Assembly (NCBI GenBank): GCA_038125725.1
Contig: JAYPEK010000002.1
Location: forward strand, 62,001 to 126,000
DNA: 64,000 bases
Reading direction: 5' to 3'
Origin: TMED8 sp038125725
GTDB taxonomy: Bacteria > Pseudomonadota > Alphaproteobacteria > Rhodospirillales > Casp-alpha2
Part shown: piece after piece, positions 51,676-60,450 of the stretch
Layout: every line of letters starts with the position of its first letter
How positions within the stretch are numbered: the first letter of the stretch is position 1
Notes under the pieces: model-generated
Seen by the model: the letters and a program-made list of their open reading frames with translations, nothing else
What the model was told of the DNA's origin: nothing
The model's database searches: none
Translations under genes and position numbers: made by a program

Positions 51676-52284
51676 ATGCAACTCTACTACTGGCCGACCT
51701 CGCCCTACGCGCGCAAGGTGATGGTGGTGGCCAAGGAAACCGGACTGGAAAGCCGCCTGGAGCTGGTTCACACCCTGCCCAGGGAGACCGGTCACGATCT
51801 GCGCGATCACAACCCGCTCGGCAAGATCCCGGCGCTGATCATCGACGACGGCCAGGTGCTGTTCGATTCGCCGGTGATCTGCGAATACCTGGACAGCATG
51901 CACGGCGGCCGGCCGCTGATTCCGTCCCCCGGCCCGCATCGTTGGCGGGCACTGCGCCAACAGGCGGAGGCCGACGGCATCTTGGACGCCGCGGTGCTGC
52001 GCCGCATGGAGAACGTCCGCCGCGAGGAGCACCGCTCCAAGGGCGCCATCGCGCACCAGACCGGCGCCATCCACCGCGCCGTCGCCGACCTCAACCAGAA
52101 GGTCGCCGAGCTGGCCGGCGAGATCACCGTCGGGCAGATTTCCATCGCCTGCGCGCTGGGCTATCTGGACTTCCGCTCCCCCGACGACGACTGGCGCCAT
52201 TTCGCGCCGGACCTGTCGGACTGGTTCGCCGGTTTCTCGGAGCGCCCCTCCATGCAGGCGACGGTCCCCGCCGACCCGGCGTGA
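51676..52284 (+). CDS. glutathione S-transferase
   Basis: A 202-aa protein. MQLYYWPTSPYARKVMVVAK is the thioredoxin-like N-domain with the Ser-Pro that contacts glutathione; NPLGKIPALIIDDGQVLFDS binds the gamma-glutamyl end, and a helical C-domain follows from about residue 85. It likely conjugates or reduces electrophiles with glutathione. The TPR gene starts at a GTG inside its stop, so they are translationally coupled. Confidence 0.92.
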   Translation: MQLYYWPTSPYARKVMVVAKETGLESRLELVHTLPRETGHDLRDHNPLGKIPALIIDDGQVLFDSPVICEYLDSMHGGRPLIPSPGPHRWRALRQQAEADGILDAAVLRRMENVRREEHRSKGAIAHQTGAIHRAVADLNQKVAELAGEITVGQISIACALGYLDFRSPDDDWRHFAPDLSDWFAGFSERPSMQATVPADPA

Positions 52285-53930
52285 ACCGCGACAAGCTCAA
52301 GGCGGATTTCGAAGCGGCGCAAACCCTGCAGGCCGCCGGCCGGCTGGCCGAGGCCGAGCGCCTGTGGCTCGACCTGGACGTGGCCATGCCGGGCCATGTG
52401 GGCGTGCTGACCAACCTGGCCTCCGTGCAATTGCAATTGGGCCGCCCGGACGCCGCCGAGGCGAGTGCCGGGCGCGCGCTGGAACGCCAACCGGATCTCC
52501 TGCCGGCGCTGCAAATCCATGCCGCCGCCGCCGAAGCGCAGGGCGCGGTGGCGGAGGCCGCCCAGCGGTTCGAACGCGTGCTCGCGCTGCAGCCCGACGC
52601 CATCCCGGTGCTGACGGCCGTGGCCCGGCTGCATCGCCGGCACGAGGACTGGGCGCAGGCCCGGCGCCATGCGGAACGGCTGGCGGCACTGGCGCCCGAC
52701 CGGGCCGCCCATCACGATCTCCTGGGTGCGATCTCGCTTGCCATGAACGACCTTGCCGCCGCCGAGGCCGCGTTCGGGCGTGCGCTGGCGATCGATCCGG
52801 CGTTGGCGTCGGCACGGGCCAACCTGGGCGCGGTTTTTGCCGAACGCCGGCAATGGGGGCGCGCGCTCGAGCACCTGGACGCGGCGCTGGCTTCCGACGC
52901 ATCGGCGGCGGAGGCCCACAACAACCGGGGCAATGCGCTCGCCGGCTTGGCACGTGCGGAAGAAGCCGAGGCCGCCTTCGCCCGCGCCTTGGAACTCGAT
53001 CCCGATTTCGCCGACGCCGAATTCAACCTGGCCCTGCTGCAGCTGCGCCAGGGCCGCTGGGCGGAAGCCTGGCCCGGGTTCGAGCGGCGCTGGGAGACGC
53101 GGCAGATGGCGCCGTTTCGCCGCACGCTCGGCGTGCCCCGCTGGGACGGATCGGAAGTCCCCGGCGGTACATTGTTGATCCATGCCGAACAGGGCATGGG
53201 CGACATGATGATGATGGCGCGCTACTTCGCCATGGCGTCGGCGCGCGTCGGCCGGCTGGTGGTCGAATGCCAGCCGGAATTGGCACCGCTGCTGGCGGCG
53301 ATGCAAGGCGGTTTCGATGTCGTGGCTGCGGGGGACGCGCTGCCGGCTTTCGACCTGGAACTTCCGGCCATGAGCCTGCCAGCGGTTTTCGGCACGGAAC
53401 CGGGCAACGTGCCCTGGTCCGGGCCTTATCTGCCGGCACCGGAGGGCGGCGCCGACCTTGCGGGAGCAGATCTCAAGGTCGGGCTCGTCTGGGCCGGCAA
53501 TCCGCGCAATCCCACCGACGCCGAACGCTCCCTGGACGCTTCCCTTCTGGCGCCGCTCGTGGCGGTGCCGGGATGCACGTTATTTTCCCTGCAATGGGGC
53601 GCGCCCGGCGACCGGCTTCAGGCGGCGGGGCTGGCCGATGAGATCCAGGACCTGCGTCCGCGCATGACCGACTTCGCCGCCACGGCGGCACTGGTGGCGG
53701 AGCTCGACCTGGTGGTTTCCATCTGCACCTCGGTGGTGCATCTGGCGGGCGGCATGGGCAAGCCTATGTGGCTGATGCTGGCATCGGGCGCCGATTGGCG
53801 CTGGCTGGAAAGCGGCGATGCGACGCCCTGGTACCCGACGGCGCGGCTGTTCCGCCAGCAAACGCCGGGCGATTGGGGCGGGGTCGTTGAGCAAATCGCG
53901 GCAGCGCTCAAGGCGGAAGCCGGAGAATAA
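52281..53930 (+). CDS. TPR protein with GT9-like C-terminal glycosyltransferase region
   Basis: A 549-aa protein starting at the GTG (52281) overlapping the GST stop. Residues about 1-250 are six or more TPR units, including PDFADAEFNLALLQLRQGRW. From about residue 270, GGTLLIHAEQGMGDMMMMAR, VGLVWAGNPRNPTDAERSL and CTSVVHLAGGMGKPMWLMLA match the glycosyltransferase-like part of TPR proteins related to the GT9 heptosyltransferase fold. Function unknown; it may modify or bind glycans. It is the second TPR-glycosyltransferase of the window. Confidence 0.85.
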   Translation: MNRDKLKADFEAAQTLQAAGRLAEAERLWLDLDVAMPGHVGVLTNLASVQLQLGRPDAAEASAGRALERQPDLLPALQIHAAAAEAQGAVAEAAQRFERVLALQPDAIPVLTAVARLHRRHEDWAQARRHAERLAALAPDRAAHHDLLGAISLAMNDLAAAEAAFGRALAIDPALASARANLGAVFAERRQWGRALEHLDAALASDASAAEAHNNRGNALAGLARAEEAEAAFARALELDPDFADAEFNLALLQLRQGRWAEAWPGFERRWETRQMAPFRRTLGVPRWDGSEVPGGTLLIHAEQGMGDMMMMARYFAMASARVGRLVVECQPELAPLLAAMQGGFDVVAAGDALPAFDLELPAMSLPAVFGTEPGNVPWSGPYLPAPEGGADLAGADLKVGLVWAGNPRNPTDAERSLDASLLAPLVAVPGCTLFSLQWGAPGDRLQAAGLADEIQDLRPRMTDFAATAALVAELDLVVSICTSVVHLAGGMGKPMWLMLASGADWRWLESGDATPWYPTARLFRQQTPGDWGGVVEQIAAALKAEAGE

Positions 53931-54000
53931 TGTTTGCCGGGGGCTTTTCACCGGGCCGCCGGTGATTACACTTCGCCGGTCAGAAGAGGGGGACAGGGAC

Positions 54001-55560
54001 GTGAGTGAAGACTGGAGCGAGCGCCTCAACGAATTGACCCGGCGCCAGGCCGACGTGCGCGAGATGGGCGGCGCGGAGCGGGTCGAGCGCCAACATAAAG
54101 GCGGCCGGCTGACGGTGCGCGAACGCATCGACCGGCTGGTCGACGACGGATCCTTCCACGAGATCGGCTCCGCCGCCGGCAACGCGGTCTATGACGAGAA
54201 CGGCGATCTTGTGAAGCTCAACGCATCCAACTGCGTCATGGGCCGGGCGCGCATCGACGGCCGGGCGGTGGTGGTGTCGGGCGACGACTTCACCCAGCGC
54301 GGCGGTTCCGCCGACGCCACCATCCGCGCCAAGGCCATGTATCCCGAACAGATGGCGCGCGAACTGCGCCTGCCGATCATCCGCGTCATCGAGGGATCGG
54401 GCGGCGGCGGCTCGGTGAAGACCATCGAGACAACCGGCCGGCCCAACCTGCCGGGCGGGCTCGGTTCCTTGTACGAAGTGATGCTGGAGAACCTGAGCTA
54501 TGTGCCGGTGGTGACGCTGGGGCTGGGTTCCGTCGCCGGGTTGGGCGCGGCGCGCCTGGCGTCCAGCCACTATTCGGTGATGGTCAAGGAGATGTCGGCC
54601 ATGTTCGTCGCCGGCCCGCCGGTGGTGGCGGGCCTGGGTGAGGACCTGGACAAACAGGAATTGGGCGGCTGGCGGCTGCAATTGGCCGCCGGCGCTGTCG
54701 ACGAGGCCGTCGACAGCGAGGAGGAGGCCTTCGAGGCCGCGAGGCGTTTTCTATCCTACCTGCCGGCGTCGGTGGATGAACTGGCGGAGCGGGTGCCCAA
54801 CAACGATCCCGTGGAGCGCCGCGACGCGCATCTCTTCTCCATCGTGCCGCACGACCCGAAACAGGCCTACGCCATGCGGCGCATCGTCGAGAGCGTCGTC
54901 GATGCCGGCTCCTTCTTCGAGTTTGGCCGGCTGTTCGGCCGCTCGGTGATCACCGGGCTGGCGCGCCTGGATGGCTGGCCTGTGGCGGTGATGGCGTCGG
55001 ACCCGATGTTCACCGGCGGCGCCTGGACCGCCGACGCCTGCGAGAAGATCATCCGCTTCGTCGACATGGCCGAGACCTTCCATCTGCCGGTGGTGCATTT
55101 GTGTGACTGTCCGGGCTTCGCCATCGGGCTGGAGGCGGAGAAGGCGCGCACCATCCGCTTCGGCGTGCGCGTCATGACCGCCATCACCCAGACCAGCGTT
55201 CCCTGGTGCACGATCATCGTGCGCAACGCCTTCGGTGTCGCCGGTGCCTCGCACCGCCCGGCCGGGCGCTTTTCCATGTGCTATGCCTGGCTGTCGGGGG
55301 CCTGGGGCTCGCTGCCCTTGGCCGGCGGCATCGAGGCCGCCTACCGGGCCGAAATCGACACCGCCGACGATCCGGAGGCCAAGCTGGCGGAAATCGAGGA
55401 GCGGCTGGAAAAACTGCGTTCCCCCTTCCGCACCGCGGAAACTTTCCAGGTGGAAGAAATCATCGATCCGCGTGCCACCCGCGCCATCCTCTGCGACTTC
55501 GCCGACCTCGCCGCCAAGCGCCGCGAACCCGGCCGGCGCACGTTCGGCATGCGCCCCTGA
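54001..55560 (+). CDS. acyl-CoA carboxylase carboxyltransferase (beta) subunit
   Basis: A 519-aa protein from the GTG at 54001, with GAGGGGG upstream. RLTVRERIDRLVDDGSFHEI is the usual start; GSGGGGSVKTIE and MFVAGPPVVAGLGEDLDKQE are the first carboxyltransferase half, and DCPGFAIGLEAEK with NAFGVAGASHRPAGRFSMCY the second, including residues of the acyl-CoA site. The family transfers CO2 from carboxybiotin to propionyl-, methylcrotonyl- or related CoA esters. The biotin-carboxylase partner is not adjacent, so substrate is unresolved. Confidence 0.9.
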   Translation: MSEDWSERLNELTRRQADVREMGGAERVERQHKGGRLTVRERIDRLVDDGSFHEIGSAAGNAVYDENGDLVKLNASNCVMGRARIDGRAVVVSGDDFTQRGGSADATIRAKAMYPEQMARELRLPIIRVIEGSGGGGSVKTIETTGRPNLPGGLGSLYEVMLENLSYVPVVTLGLGSVAGLGAARLASSHYSVMVKEMSAMFVAGPPVVAGLGEDLDKQELGGWRLQLAAGAVDEAVDSEEEAFEAARRFLSYLPASVDELAERVPNNDPVERRDAHLFSIVPHDPKQAYAMRRIVESVVDAGSFFEFGRLFGRSVITGLARLDGWPVAVMASDPMFTGGAWTADACEKIIRFVDMAETFHLPVVHLCDCPGFAIGLEAEKARTIRFGVRVMTAITQTSVPWCTIIVRNAFGVAGASHRPAGRFSMCYAWLSGAWGSLPLAGGIEAAYRAEIDTADDPEAKLAEIEERLEKLRSPFRTAETFQVEEIIDPRATRAILCDFADLAAKRREPGRRTFGMRP

Positions 55561-55569
55561 GGTCCAGCT

Positions 55570-56580
55570 TCAGGGCGATGGATCGGCAACCACCAGGAGA
55601 TTGCCGGCGAGAATGAAGGCGATTTCCGGTTTGCCGTCGCCGTTCAGGTCTGCCGCCGCGACCGGTCCGGCAAGGCGCCCCGAAATGGGAACTTCGAACA
55701 GTGTCCGCATGTCGCCCCCTTTGAAGGTGACGGTTTCCAAGGCGGTGCGCGTTGCATCCGGGAGGACGATGTCGGGTGTGCCGTCGCCGTTCATATCGGC
55801 GACCGCCGCGAGCGTCAGTTCCCGCGACCCGATCGCGTGGTTGAAGAAGCCGAAGGCTTCGTGCTCGACCGTCAGCTTGTCGCCGCTCCATTCGTAAAGG
55901 GTGAGGGTGCCGCCGATATGCGGCGTGATGACGACCGCCGCTTCGATGCGGCCATCGGCATCGAAATCGCCAACGCCGATGGGGTTGAGCCAGCGGTTGG
56001 ATCGGCCGATCGGCGCCGCTTCGCCGACAATAGCCAGCCCGTCGCCTCTCGGCGCGACGATGCTCAGCGCGGCCCCTCGGTCGAGATAGGACCGTACCGC
56101 CAGAATTTCGTCATTGCCGTCGCCATTGAGGTCGGCGAGCCGGGGGAGCCGGTCCTCGAAGACGGATTCCGCATCCAGGCGCAGGACGGCGGTCCCCCCA
56201 TCGGCGAGCCGCGCGGCGATTCCGCCGGCCTCGATGGCATCTCCCAGGACGCCGTGGCCGTATCTGGACGTGGGATCGATGAACCAGGCCGCGGCGATGC
56301 CACGCGTCCCGGTCGCCACGACGGTGTCCGGCAACGGGTTCGGGCCCGCTTTCGGCGGCGTGGACGTTGCGGCGGGGGCCAGATCAACGGCGCCGGCGCG
56401 CAACGAAAGTGCCAGGGATCGGCCGTCGCTCAGCTGCACCAGCAGGCCCGTATCGGCTACCGTCATGGCGGTAACGGGGGCGGGCAAGGAATACTTCACG
56501 AGGGTTGGATCGGCGGACACGGCGGGCGTTGCCGTGGCGGCAACGACGCAGGCAATAGCGATCAGCGATGTCCGGACCAT
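55570..56580 (-). CDS. exported FG-GAP/VCBS-repeat protein
   Basis: A 336-aa protein from the ATG at 56580, chosen over 56592 because GGGAG precedes it. A signal peptide (VRTSLIAIACVVAATATPAV) ends near residue 25. The mature part has repeated calcium-binding motifs, LADLNGDGNDEILAV, VGDFDADGRIEAAVV, VADMNGDGTPDIVLPD and AADLNGDGKPEIAFI, each D-x-N/D-x-D-G-type, and should fold into a partial beta-propeller. Such periplasmic or secreted propellers mediate binding. It lies beyond the phaB terminator, in its own transcript. Confidence 0.85.
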   Translation of the reverse strand: MVRTSLIAIACVVAATATPAVSADPTLVKYSLPAPVTAMTVADTGLLVQLSDGRSLALSLRAGAVDLAPAATSTPPKAGPNPLPDTVVATGTRGIAAAWFIDPTSRYGHGVLGDAIEAGGIAARLADGGTAVLRLDAESVFEDRLPRLADLNGDGNDEILAVRSYLDRGAALSIVAPRGDGLAIVGEAAPIGRSNRWLNPIGVGDFDADGRIEAAVVITPHIGGTLTLYEWSGDKLTVEHEAFGFFNHAIGSRELTLAAVADMNGDGTPDIVLPDATRTALETVTFKGGDMRTLFEVPISGRLAGPVAAADLNGDGKPEIAFILAGNLLVVADPSP

Positions 56581-56593
56581 TGTGTCTCCCAAC

Positions 56594-56619
56594 GGAAAAG
56601 GGCCTCCCGCGAGGGAGGC
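56594..56619 (-). terminator. intrinsic terminator after phaB
   Basis: On the minus strand GGGCCTCCC, loop TCGC, GGGAGGCCC, then TTTT. The 9-bp stem follows phaB by about 70 bases and separates it from the FG-GAP gene. Confidence 0.8.
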
Positions 56620-56686
56620 CCAAATCCTAGGGGTGCGGACTTTCGAAGTCAGTTCACGATGCCGCTACCGGGCCGCTACCGGCCGA

Positions 56687-57412
56687 TCAGACCATGTACT
56701 GGCCGCCATTGGCGGAAATCGTCGAGCCGGTGATCAGCCCGGCGTCGTCGGAGGCCAGGAACACCACGCAGCGCGCGATTTCGTCGGGCTGGCCCAGGCG
56801 TCCCACCGGAATCGCCGGCAGGATGACGTCGTTCATCACCTTTTCCGGCACTGCCATCACCATTTCGGTGGCGATGTAGCCGGGCGCGATGGCGTTGACG
56901 GTAATTCCCTTGGCCGCGGTTTCCAGCGCCAGCGCCTTGGTGAAGCCCAACTCGCCGGCCTTGGCGGCGGCGTAGTTGGTCTGGCCGAACTGGCCTTTCT
57001 GGCCGTTGATGGAGCTGATCGAGATGATCCGGCCGAAGTTGGCCGCGCGCATGTCGTCGATGACATTGCGGCACATGTTGAACAGGCCCGAGAGGTTGGT
57101 GCCGATGACGGCGTCCCAGGCTTCCTTGTCCATCTTGTGCAGCGGTTTGTCACGGGTGATGCCGGCGTTGTTGACCAGCACCTCCACCGGTCCGAGGTCG
57201 GCCTTGATCTGGCCGATGGCGGCGGCGGCGCCGTCGAAGTCGCCGACGTCGAACTTGTAGACCGGAATGCCGGTTTCCGCCTTGAAGGCGGCGGCCGCTT
57301 CGTCGTTGCCGGCATAGCTGGCGGCGACGTTATAGCCCGCGTCCTTCAGGGCGACGGAAATGGCATGTCCGATCCCTCGGGTTCCACCGGTTACGAGTGC
57401 TACGCGTCCCAT
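56687..57412 (-). CDS. phaB: acetoacetyl-CoA reductase
   Basis: A 241-aa SDR enzyme. VALVTGGTRGIGHAISVALK binds NADPH, SISSINGQKGQFGQTNYAAAK has the catalytic Ser, Tyr and Lys, and SANGGQYMV is the C-terminal end seen in PhaB proteins. It reduces acetoacetyl-CoA to (R)-3-hydroxybutyryl-CoA, the PHA monomer. It is 41 bp after phaA on the same strand and shares its promoter, which lies between the two inverted repeats at 58728-58809. Confidence 0.96.
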   Translation of the reverse strand: MGRVALVTGGTRGIGHAISVALKDAGYNVAASYAGNDEAAAAFKAETGIPVYKFDVGDFDGAAAAIGQIKADLGPVEVLVNNAGITRDKPLHKMDKEAWDAVIGTNLSGLFNMCRNVIDDMRAANFGRIISISSINGQKGQFGQTNYAAAKAGELGFTKALALETAAKGITVNAIAPGYIATEMVMAVPEKVMNDVILPAIPVGRLGQPDEIARCVVFLASDDAGLITGSTISANGGQYMV

Positions 57413-57453
57413 CGTTTCTCTCCCTTCCCCTTATTGGTTTCGGTTTTGGTTGC

Positions 57454-58629
57454 TCAGTCGCGTTCGATGCACATGGCGATGCCCATGCCGCCGCCGATGC
57501 AGAGCGTGGCGAGGCCCTTCTTGGCATCGCGCTTCTGCATCTCGTAGAGCAGCGTCACCAGGACCCGCGCGCCCGAAGCGCCGATCGGATGGCCGAGCGC
57601 GATGGCGCCGCCGTTGACGTTGACCTTGCTGGTGTCCCAACCCAGGTCCTTGTTGACGGCGCAGGCCTGGGCGGCGAAGGCTTCGTTGGCTTCCACCAGG
57701 TCCAGGTCGTCGATGCTCCAGCCGGCTTTTTCCAGCGCCATGCGGCTGGCCGGAATAGGCCCGGTGCCCATGATCGCCGGATCGACGCCGGCGGTCGCCC
57801 ACGACACGATGCGCGCCAGCGGCTTGGCGCCGCGCTTGGCGGCTTCGTCGGCGCTCATCAGCACCACGGCGGCGGCGCCGTCGTTGATGCCCGACGCGTT
57901 GCCGGCGGTGACGGTGCCTTCCTTGTCAAAGGCCGGGCGCAGTTTGCCCAGACCCTCGGCGGTGACGCCTTCCTTCGGATGCTCGTCGGTGTCGACCACC
58001 ACCTCGCCCTTGCGGGTCTTGATGGTGACGGGGACGATCTCGTCCTTGAAGCGGCCGGACTTCATGGCGGCCTCGGCCTTCTGCTGCGAAGAGGCGGCGA
58101 ATTCGTCCTGTTCCTCGCGGGTGAGCTGCCACTGCTGGGCGATGTTCTCGGCGGTGTTGCCCATGTGGTAGCCGGCGAAGGCGTCCATCAGGCCGTCGCG
58201 CAGCATGGTGTCGACCAGCTCGGTGGAGCCCATCTTGACGCCGTCGCGCAGGTGCACCACATGCGGCGCCTGGCTCATGCTTTCGTGGCCGCCGGCGACG
58301 ACGATGGAGCTGTCGCCCATCTTGATCGCCTGGTAGCCGAGCGCCACGGTGCGCAGGCCCGAGCCGCAGAGCTGGTTGATGCCGTAGGCCGTCTTCTCGT
58401 GCGGGATGCCGGCGGCCATGGCGGCCTGGCGGGCCGGGTTCTGACCACCGCCGGCGGCGAGGATCTGGCCCATGATCACTTCGGAAACATCTTCGGCGGC
58501 GACACCGGCGCGCTCCAGCGCACCCTTGATGGCAATCTCGCCGAGCTGATGGGCGGCGAGCGAGGCGAGCCCGCCGTTGAAAGCGCCAACGGGCGTCCTG
58601 GCGGCGCCCACGATCACAACATCAGTCAT
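57454..58629 (-). CDS. phaA: acetyl-CoA acetyltransferase (beta-ketothiolase)
   Basis: A 391-aa thiolase from the ATG at 58629, with GGAGG upstream. GINQLCGSGLRTVALGYQAI contains the nucleophilic Cys, NEAFAAQA the active-site NEAF, GGAIALGHPIGASGAR the His, and LCIGGGMGIAM the second catalytic Cys. It condenses two acetyl-CoA to acetoacetyl-CoA for PHA synthesis. A near-consensus promoter precedes it, flanked by an inverted repeat. Confidence 0.96.
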   Translation of the reverse strand: MTDVVIVGAARTPVGAFNGGLASLAAHQLGEIAIKGALERAGVAAEDVSEVIMGQILAAGGGQNPARQAAMAAGIPHEKTAYGINQLCGSGLRTVALGYQAIKMGDSSIVVAGGHESMSQAPHVVHLRDGVKMGSTELVDTMLRDGLMDAFAGYHMGNTAENIAQQWQLTREEQDEFAASSQQKAEAAMKSGRFKDEIVPVTIKTRKGEVVVDTDEHPKEGVTAEGLGKLRPAFDKEGTVTAGNASGINDGAAAVVLMSADEAAKRGAKPLARIVSWATAGVDPAIMGTGPIPASRMALEKAGWSIDDLDLVEANEAFAAQACAVNKDLGWDTSKVNVNGGAIALGHPIGASGARVLVTLLYEMQKRDAKKGLATLCIGGGMGIAMCIERD

Positions 58630-58727
58630 TTTCTTCGTATCCTCCTGCAATTGCGCCGCCGGGGCCCGGCGGCACACGGTTGAATGCGGCGCCGGGGCAG
58701 GTTGCCGCCGGCGCTGAAATTTCGGTA

Positions 58728-58809
58728 TTTCGCAAGTGCAAAAACTCCCAACGCCTTATATATCAACGTCTTTGTTGCGTTACAAGAGAAAAATTGTGCA
58801 CCTGCGAAA
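58728..58809. promoter_or_regulatory. inverted repeat flanking phaA promoter
   Basis: TTTCGCAAGTGCAAAA at 58728-58743 and, inverted, TTGTGCACCTGCGAAA at 58794-58809; 14 of 16 positions match. They flank the -10 (58757-58762) and -35 (58780-58785) elements. The TGCA core resembles PhaR target sequences, so PhaR or another regulator may act here. Confidence 0.5.
58757..58785 (-). promoter_or_regulatory. phaA-phaB promoter
   Basis: Read on the minus strand: TTGTAA (58785-58780), 17 bp, TATATA (58762-58757). The start of transcription would be near 58750, giving a leader of about 120 bases to the phaA ATG. Confidence 0.7.
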
Positions 58810-58812
58810 TAG

Positions 58813-58854
58813 AAAAAATAAGCCTCCGTTTCCCTGTTTGGGAAGGATCAGCTT
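58813..58854 (-). terminator. probable terminator after phaC
   Basis: On the minus strand AAGC...TTCCC AAACA GGGAA...GCTT followed by ATTTTTTC. The stem is broken by mismatches but the U-run (58813-58818 on plus) is good. It separates phaC from the phaA promoter. Confidence 0.55.
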
Positions 58855-58882
58855 ACACGATGACGCGCTTTTGAGTCTTGAT

Positions 58883-60145
58883 CTAATTCAATGCCTTGGC
58901 GAGCCAGTCGGCCAGTGGCGCATACAAAAGCGCGGGTGCGCGGCGTCCCGCGGCCATGCCGATGTGGCCGGCCTTGACCGTCTTCAGCCTGGCGCCCGGG
59001 ATCAGCTTGGCCAACGGCTTGGCACTCTCTGGCGGCACGATGTAGTCGTCGTCCGGCACCATCACCAGCGTCGGCGCGTCGATCCCCGATGGATCGACCG
59101 CATCGCCGGCAATGCGCCATTCGCCCTTGGCCGGGGTATCTTCCAGGTACCATTGGAACAGGCATTCCTCCGCCACCGGGCCGGCCAGCGGCACGCCGTC
59201 GTTGAGCCAGTCCTCCAGGCGGATGAACTCCTGCGCCTTGCTCGAAATCGCGTCCGAATTTCCGGTCGAGGTGGAGAGCGCGGCAAACTGGCGGAACTTG
59301 GCGCCGACGCCGTCCGGGTTGAGGCCGGCGAACATCGCCTGCAGCAGATCGATGGGCATCACGCCGAGCGATCGGATCATGGCGGCGAGCCCCGGCGCCG
59401 CCGCCGCCAGCCACGGCAGGTTGGCTTCCTGCCCGGCCTGGAAATCCCAGGGCGTCGCCAACAGCGCCAGCGCGCCGATGCGGCCCCGGTTGCGCGCCGC
59501 CAGCGCCAAGGCCAGGTCGCCGCCCATGCAATAGCCGACCACCGCTGGCGGCGCCTTGCCCAGCGCCAGGGCCGCCTCGAAGGCGCCCTGTAAGGGCCCG
59601 GTGACGTAATCGGTGAGGGTGAAGCGGCGTTCCTCCGTGCCGGGTTCGCCCCAGTCCAGCATCAGCGGGCGGAAGCCGCGCGCCGCCAGATTGCGCATCA
59701 GGCTCCGGTCTTCGGCCAGGTCGAGCACGTAGTAGCGATTGACCAGCGACGGCACCACCAACACCACCGGCGCGTCCTTACCGGCATCGGTGCCGTAATC
59801 CAGCAGCCGCGCCGAGCCCGATTGCCAGATCGCCGGCGGTTCCGGCGGGCGGGGCGGGCGGACGGCGGACTGGTAGAGCCGGACCCCGGCGCTGAAGGCA
59901 TCGAGGCGCCGCAAGGCCTCTTCCTGGACGGCGCGGGCGAAGGCTTCAGGATCGGCGTTTGCGAGGGCTTCGTTGAGGGCTTCCGCCGCCGTCCCCAAGG
60001 CGGGATTCCAACTCAGCGACCCGCTTCTCAAGAGCGGCAAGGCGGCCAGCGATCCCATCATCGCCAGTGTCTGCGCCGCCAGGTGCAGCGCCAGCGGGCG
60101 CGGCCCCGGGTTGTGGGGGCCGGGCGGGGGCGCCTTCTCCGTCAT
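58883..60145 (-). CDS. phaC: PHA synthase, short PhaC-type
   Basis: A 420-aa alpha/beta-hydrolase enzyme. GYCMGG has the nucleophilic C206 in the PhaC lipase-box, VPDDDYIVPP the catalytic Asp (about D367) and AGHIGM the His394. VLVVPSLVNRYYVLDLAEDR and LMLDWGEPGTEERRF are PhaC motifs. It is shorter than class I synthases (about 590 aa) and close to class III, which needs a second subunit. It joins 3-hydroxyacyl-CoA units into granule polymer. Its first 200 bp overlap, in another frame, the small PhaE-like gene. Confidence 0.85.
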   Translation of the reverse strand: MTEKAPPPGPHNPGPRPLALHLAAQTLAMMGSLAALPLLRSGSLSWNPALGTAAEALNEALANADPEAFARAVQEEALRRLDAFSAGVRLYQSAVRPPRPPEPPAIWQSGSARLLDYGTDAGKDAPVVLVVPSLVNRYYVLDLAEDRSLMRNLAARGFRPLMLDWGEPGTEERRFTLTDYVTGPLQGAFEAALALGKAPPAVVGYCMGGDLALALAARNRGRIGALALLATPWDFQAGQEANLPWLAAAAPGLAAMIRSLGVMPIDLLQAMFAGLNPDGVGAKFRQFAALSTSTGNSDAISSKAQEFIRLEDWLNDGVPLAGPVAEECLFQWYLEDTPAKGEWRIAGDAVDPSGIDAPTLVMVPDDDYIVPPESAKPLAKLIPGARLKTVKAGHIGMAAGRRAPALLYAPLADWLAKALN

Positions 60146-60341
60146 CGGTTGCGGCCCGTGCCGCGGCGCCGGCGAAGCTTGCCGCCAGGTCTTGGGCGCC
60201 TGAACTCATCAGCGCCATGGTGCGGGCCAGGGTCTCCGACGCGTCGCGGTCGGTGGCCACGGCCTTCAGATGGTCCTGCCACAAGTCCAGGTAGCGCCGC
60301 GCCAGATCCTGCAGGTCCGGCGGGGGCGGTTTGTCGGTCAT
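59946..60341 (-). CDS. PhaE-like small protein overlapping phaC
   Basis: A 131-aa protein from the ATG at 60341. The N-terminal half, DLARRYLDLWQDHLKAVATD, has the aromatic helix seen in PHA-synthase partner subunits, then a disordered Pro/Ala/Gly linker and a canonical coiled coil, IAGRLAALEKRVAELESRL, and a basic tail. This resembles PhaE or phasin-like synthase subunits in miniature. Its last 200 bp share DNA with phaC in a different frame, and both read as real. It sits directly downstream of the PhaR operator. The identity is a proposal. Confidence 0.62.
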   Translation of the reverse strand: MTDKPPPPDLQDLARRYLDLWQDHLKAVATDRDASETLARTMALMSSGAQDLAASFAGAAARAATDDGEGAPARPPQPGAAPAGAAPGGADTGDDGIAGRLAALEKRVAELESRLGDGGGSPQRSPRKRRS

Positions 60342-60364
60342 GGCGGCTGTCTCCCGTGTCGGCC

Positions 60365-60408
60365 AAGATGCTGCATCCCAACAACATTTCATTGCAGTGC
60401 AGCATCTT
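60365..60408. promoter_or_regulatory. candidate PhaR operator
   Basis: AAGATGCTGCA (60365-60375) and TGCAGCATCTT (60398-60408): perfect 11-bp arms with 22 bp between, in the phaE-like/phaR divergent promoter. CTGCA/TGCAG cores match the CTGC-N-GCAG type targets known for PhaR, and an extra TTGCAGTGCA overlaps the right arm. Confidence 0.7.
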
Positions 60409-60450
60409 ACGCTGTAATGATGAACGAGGCAAAAACCAAGGATTGCGAAC

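Noticed and set aside
58878..58891. FNR-like sequence TTGATCTAATTCAA
   Set aside because: It has a mismatch in the right half and spans the phaC stop codon, not a promoter.
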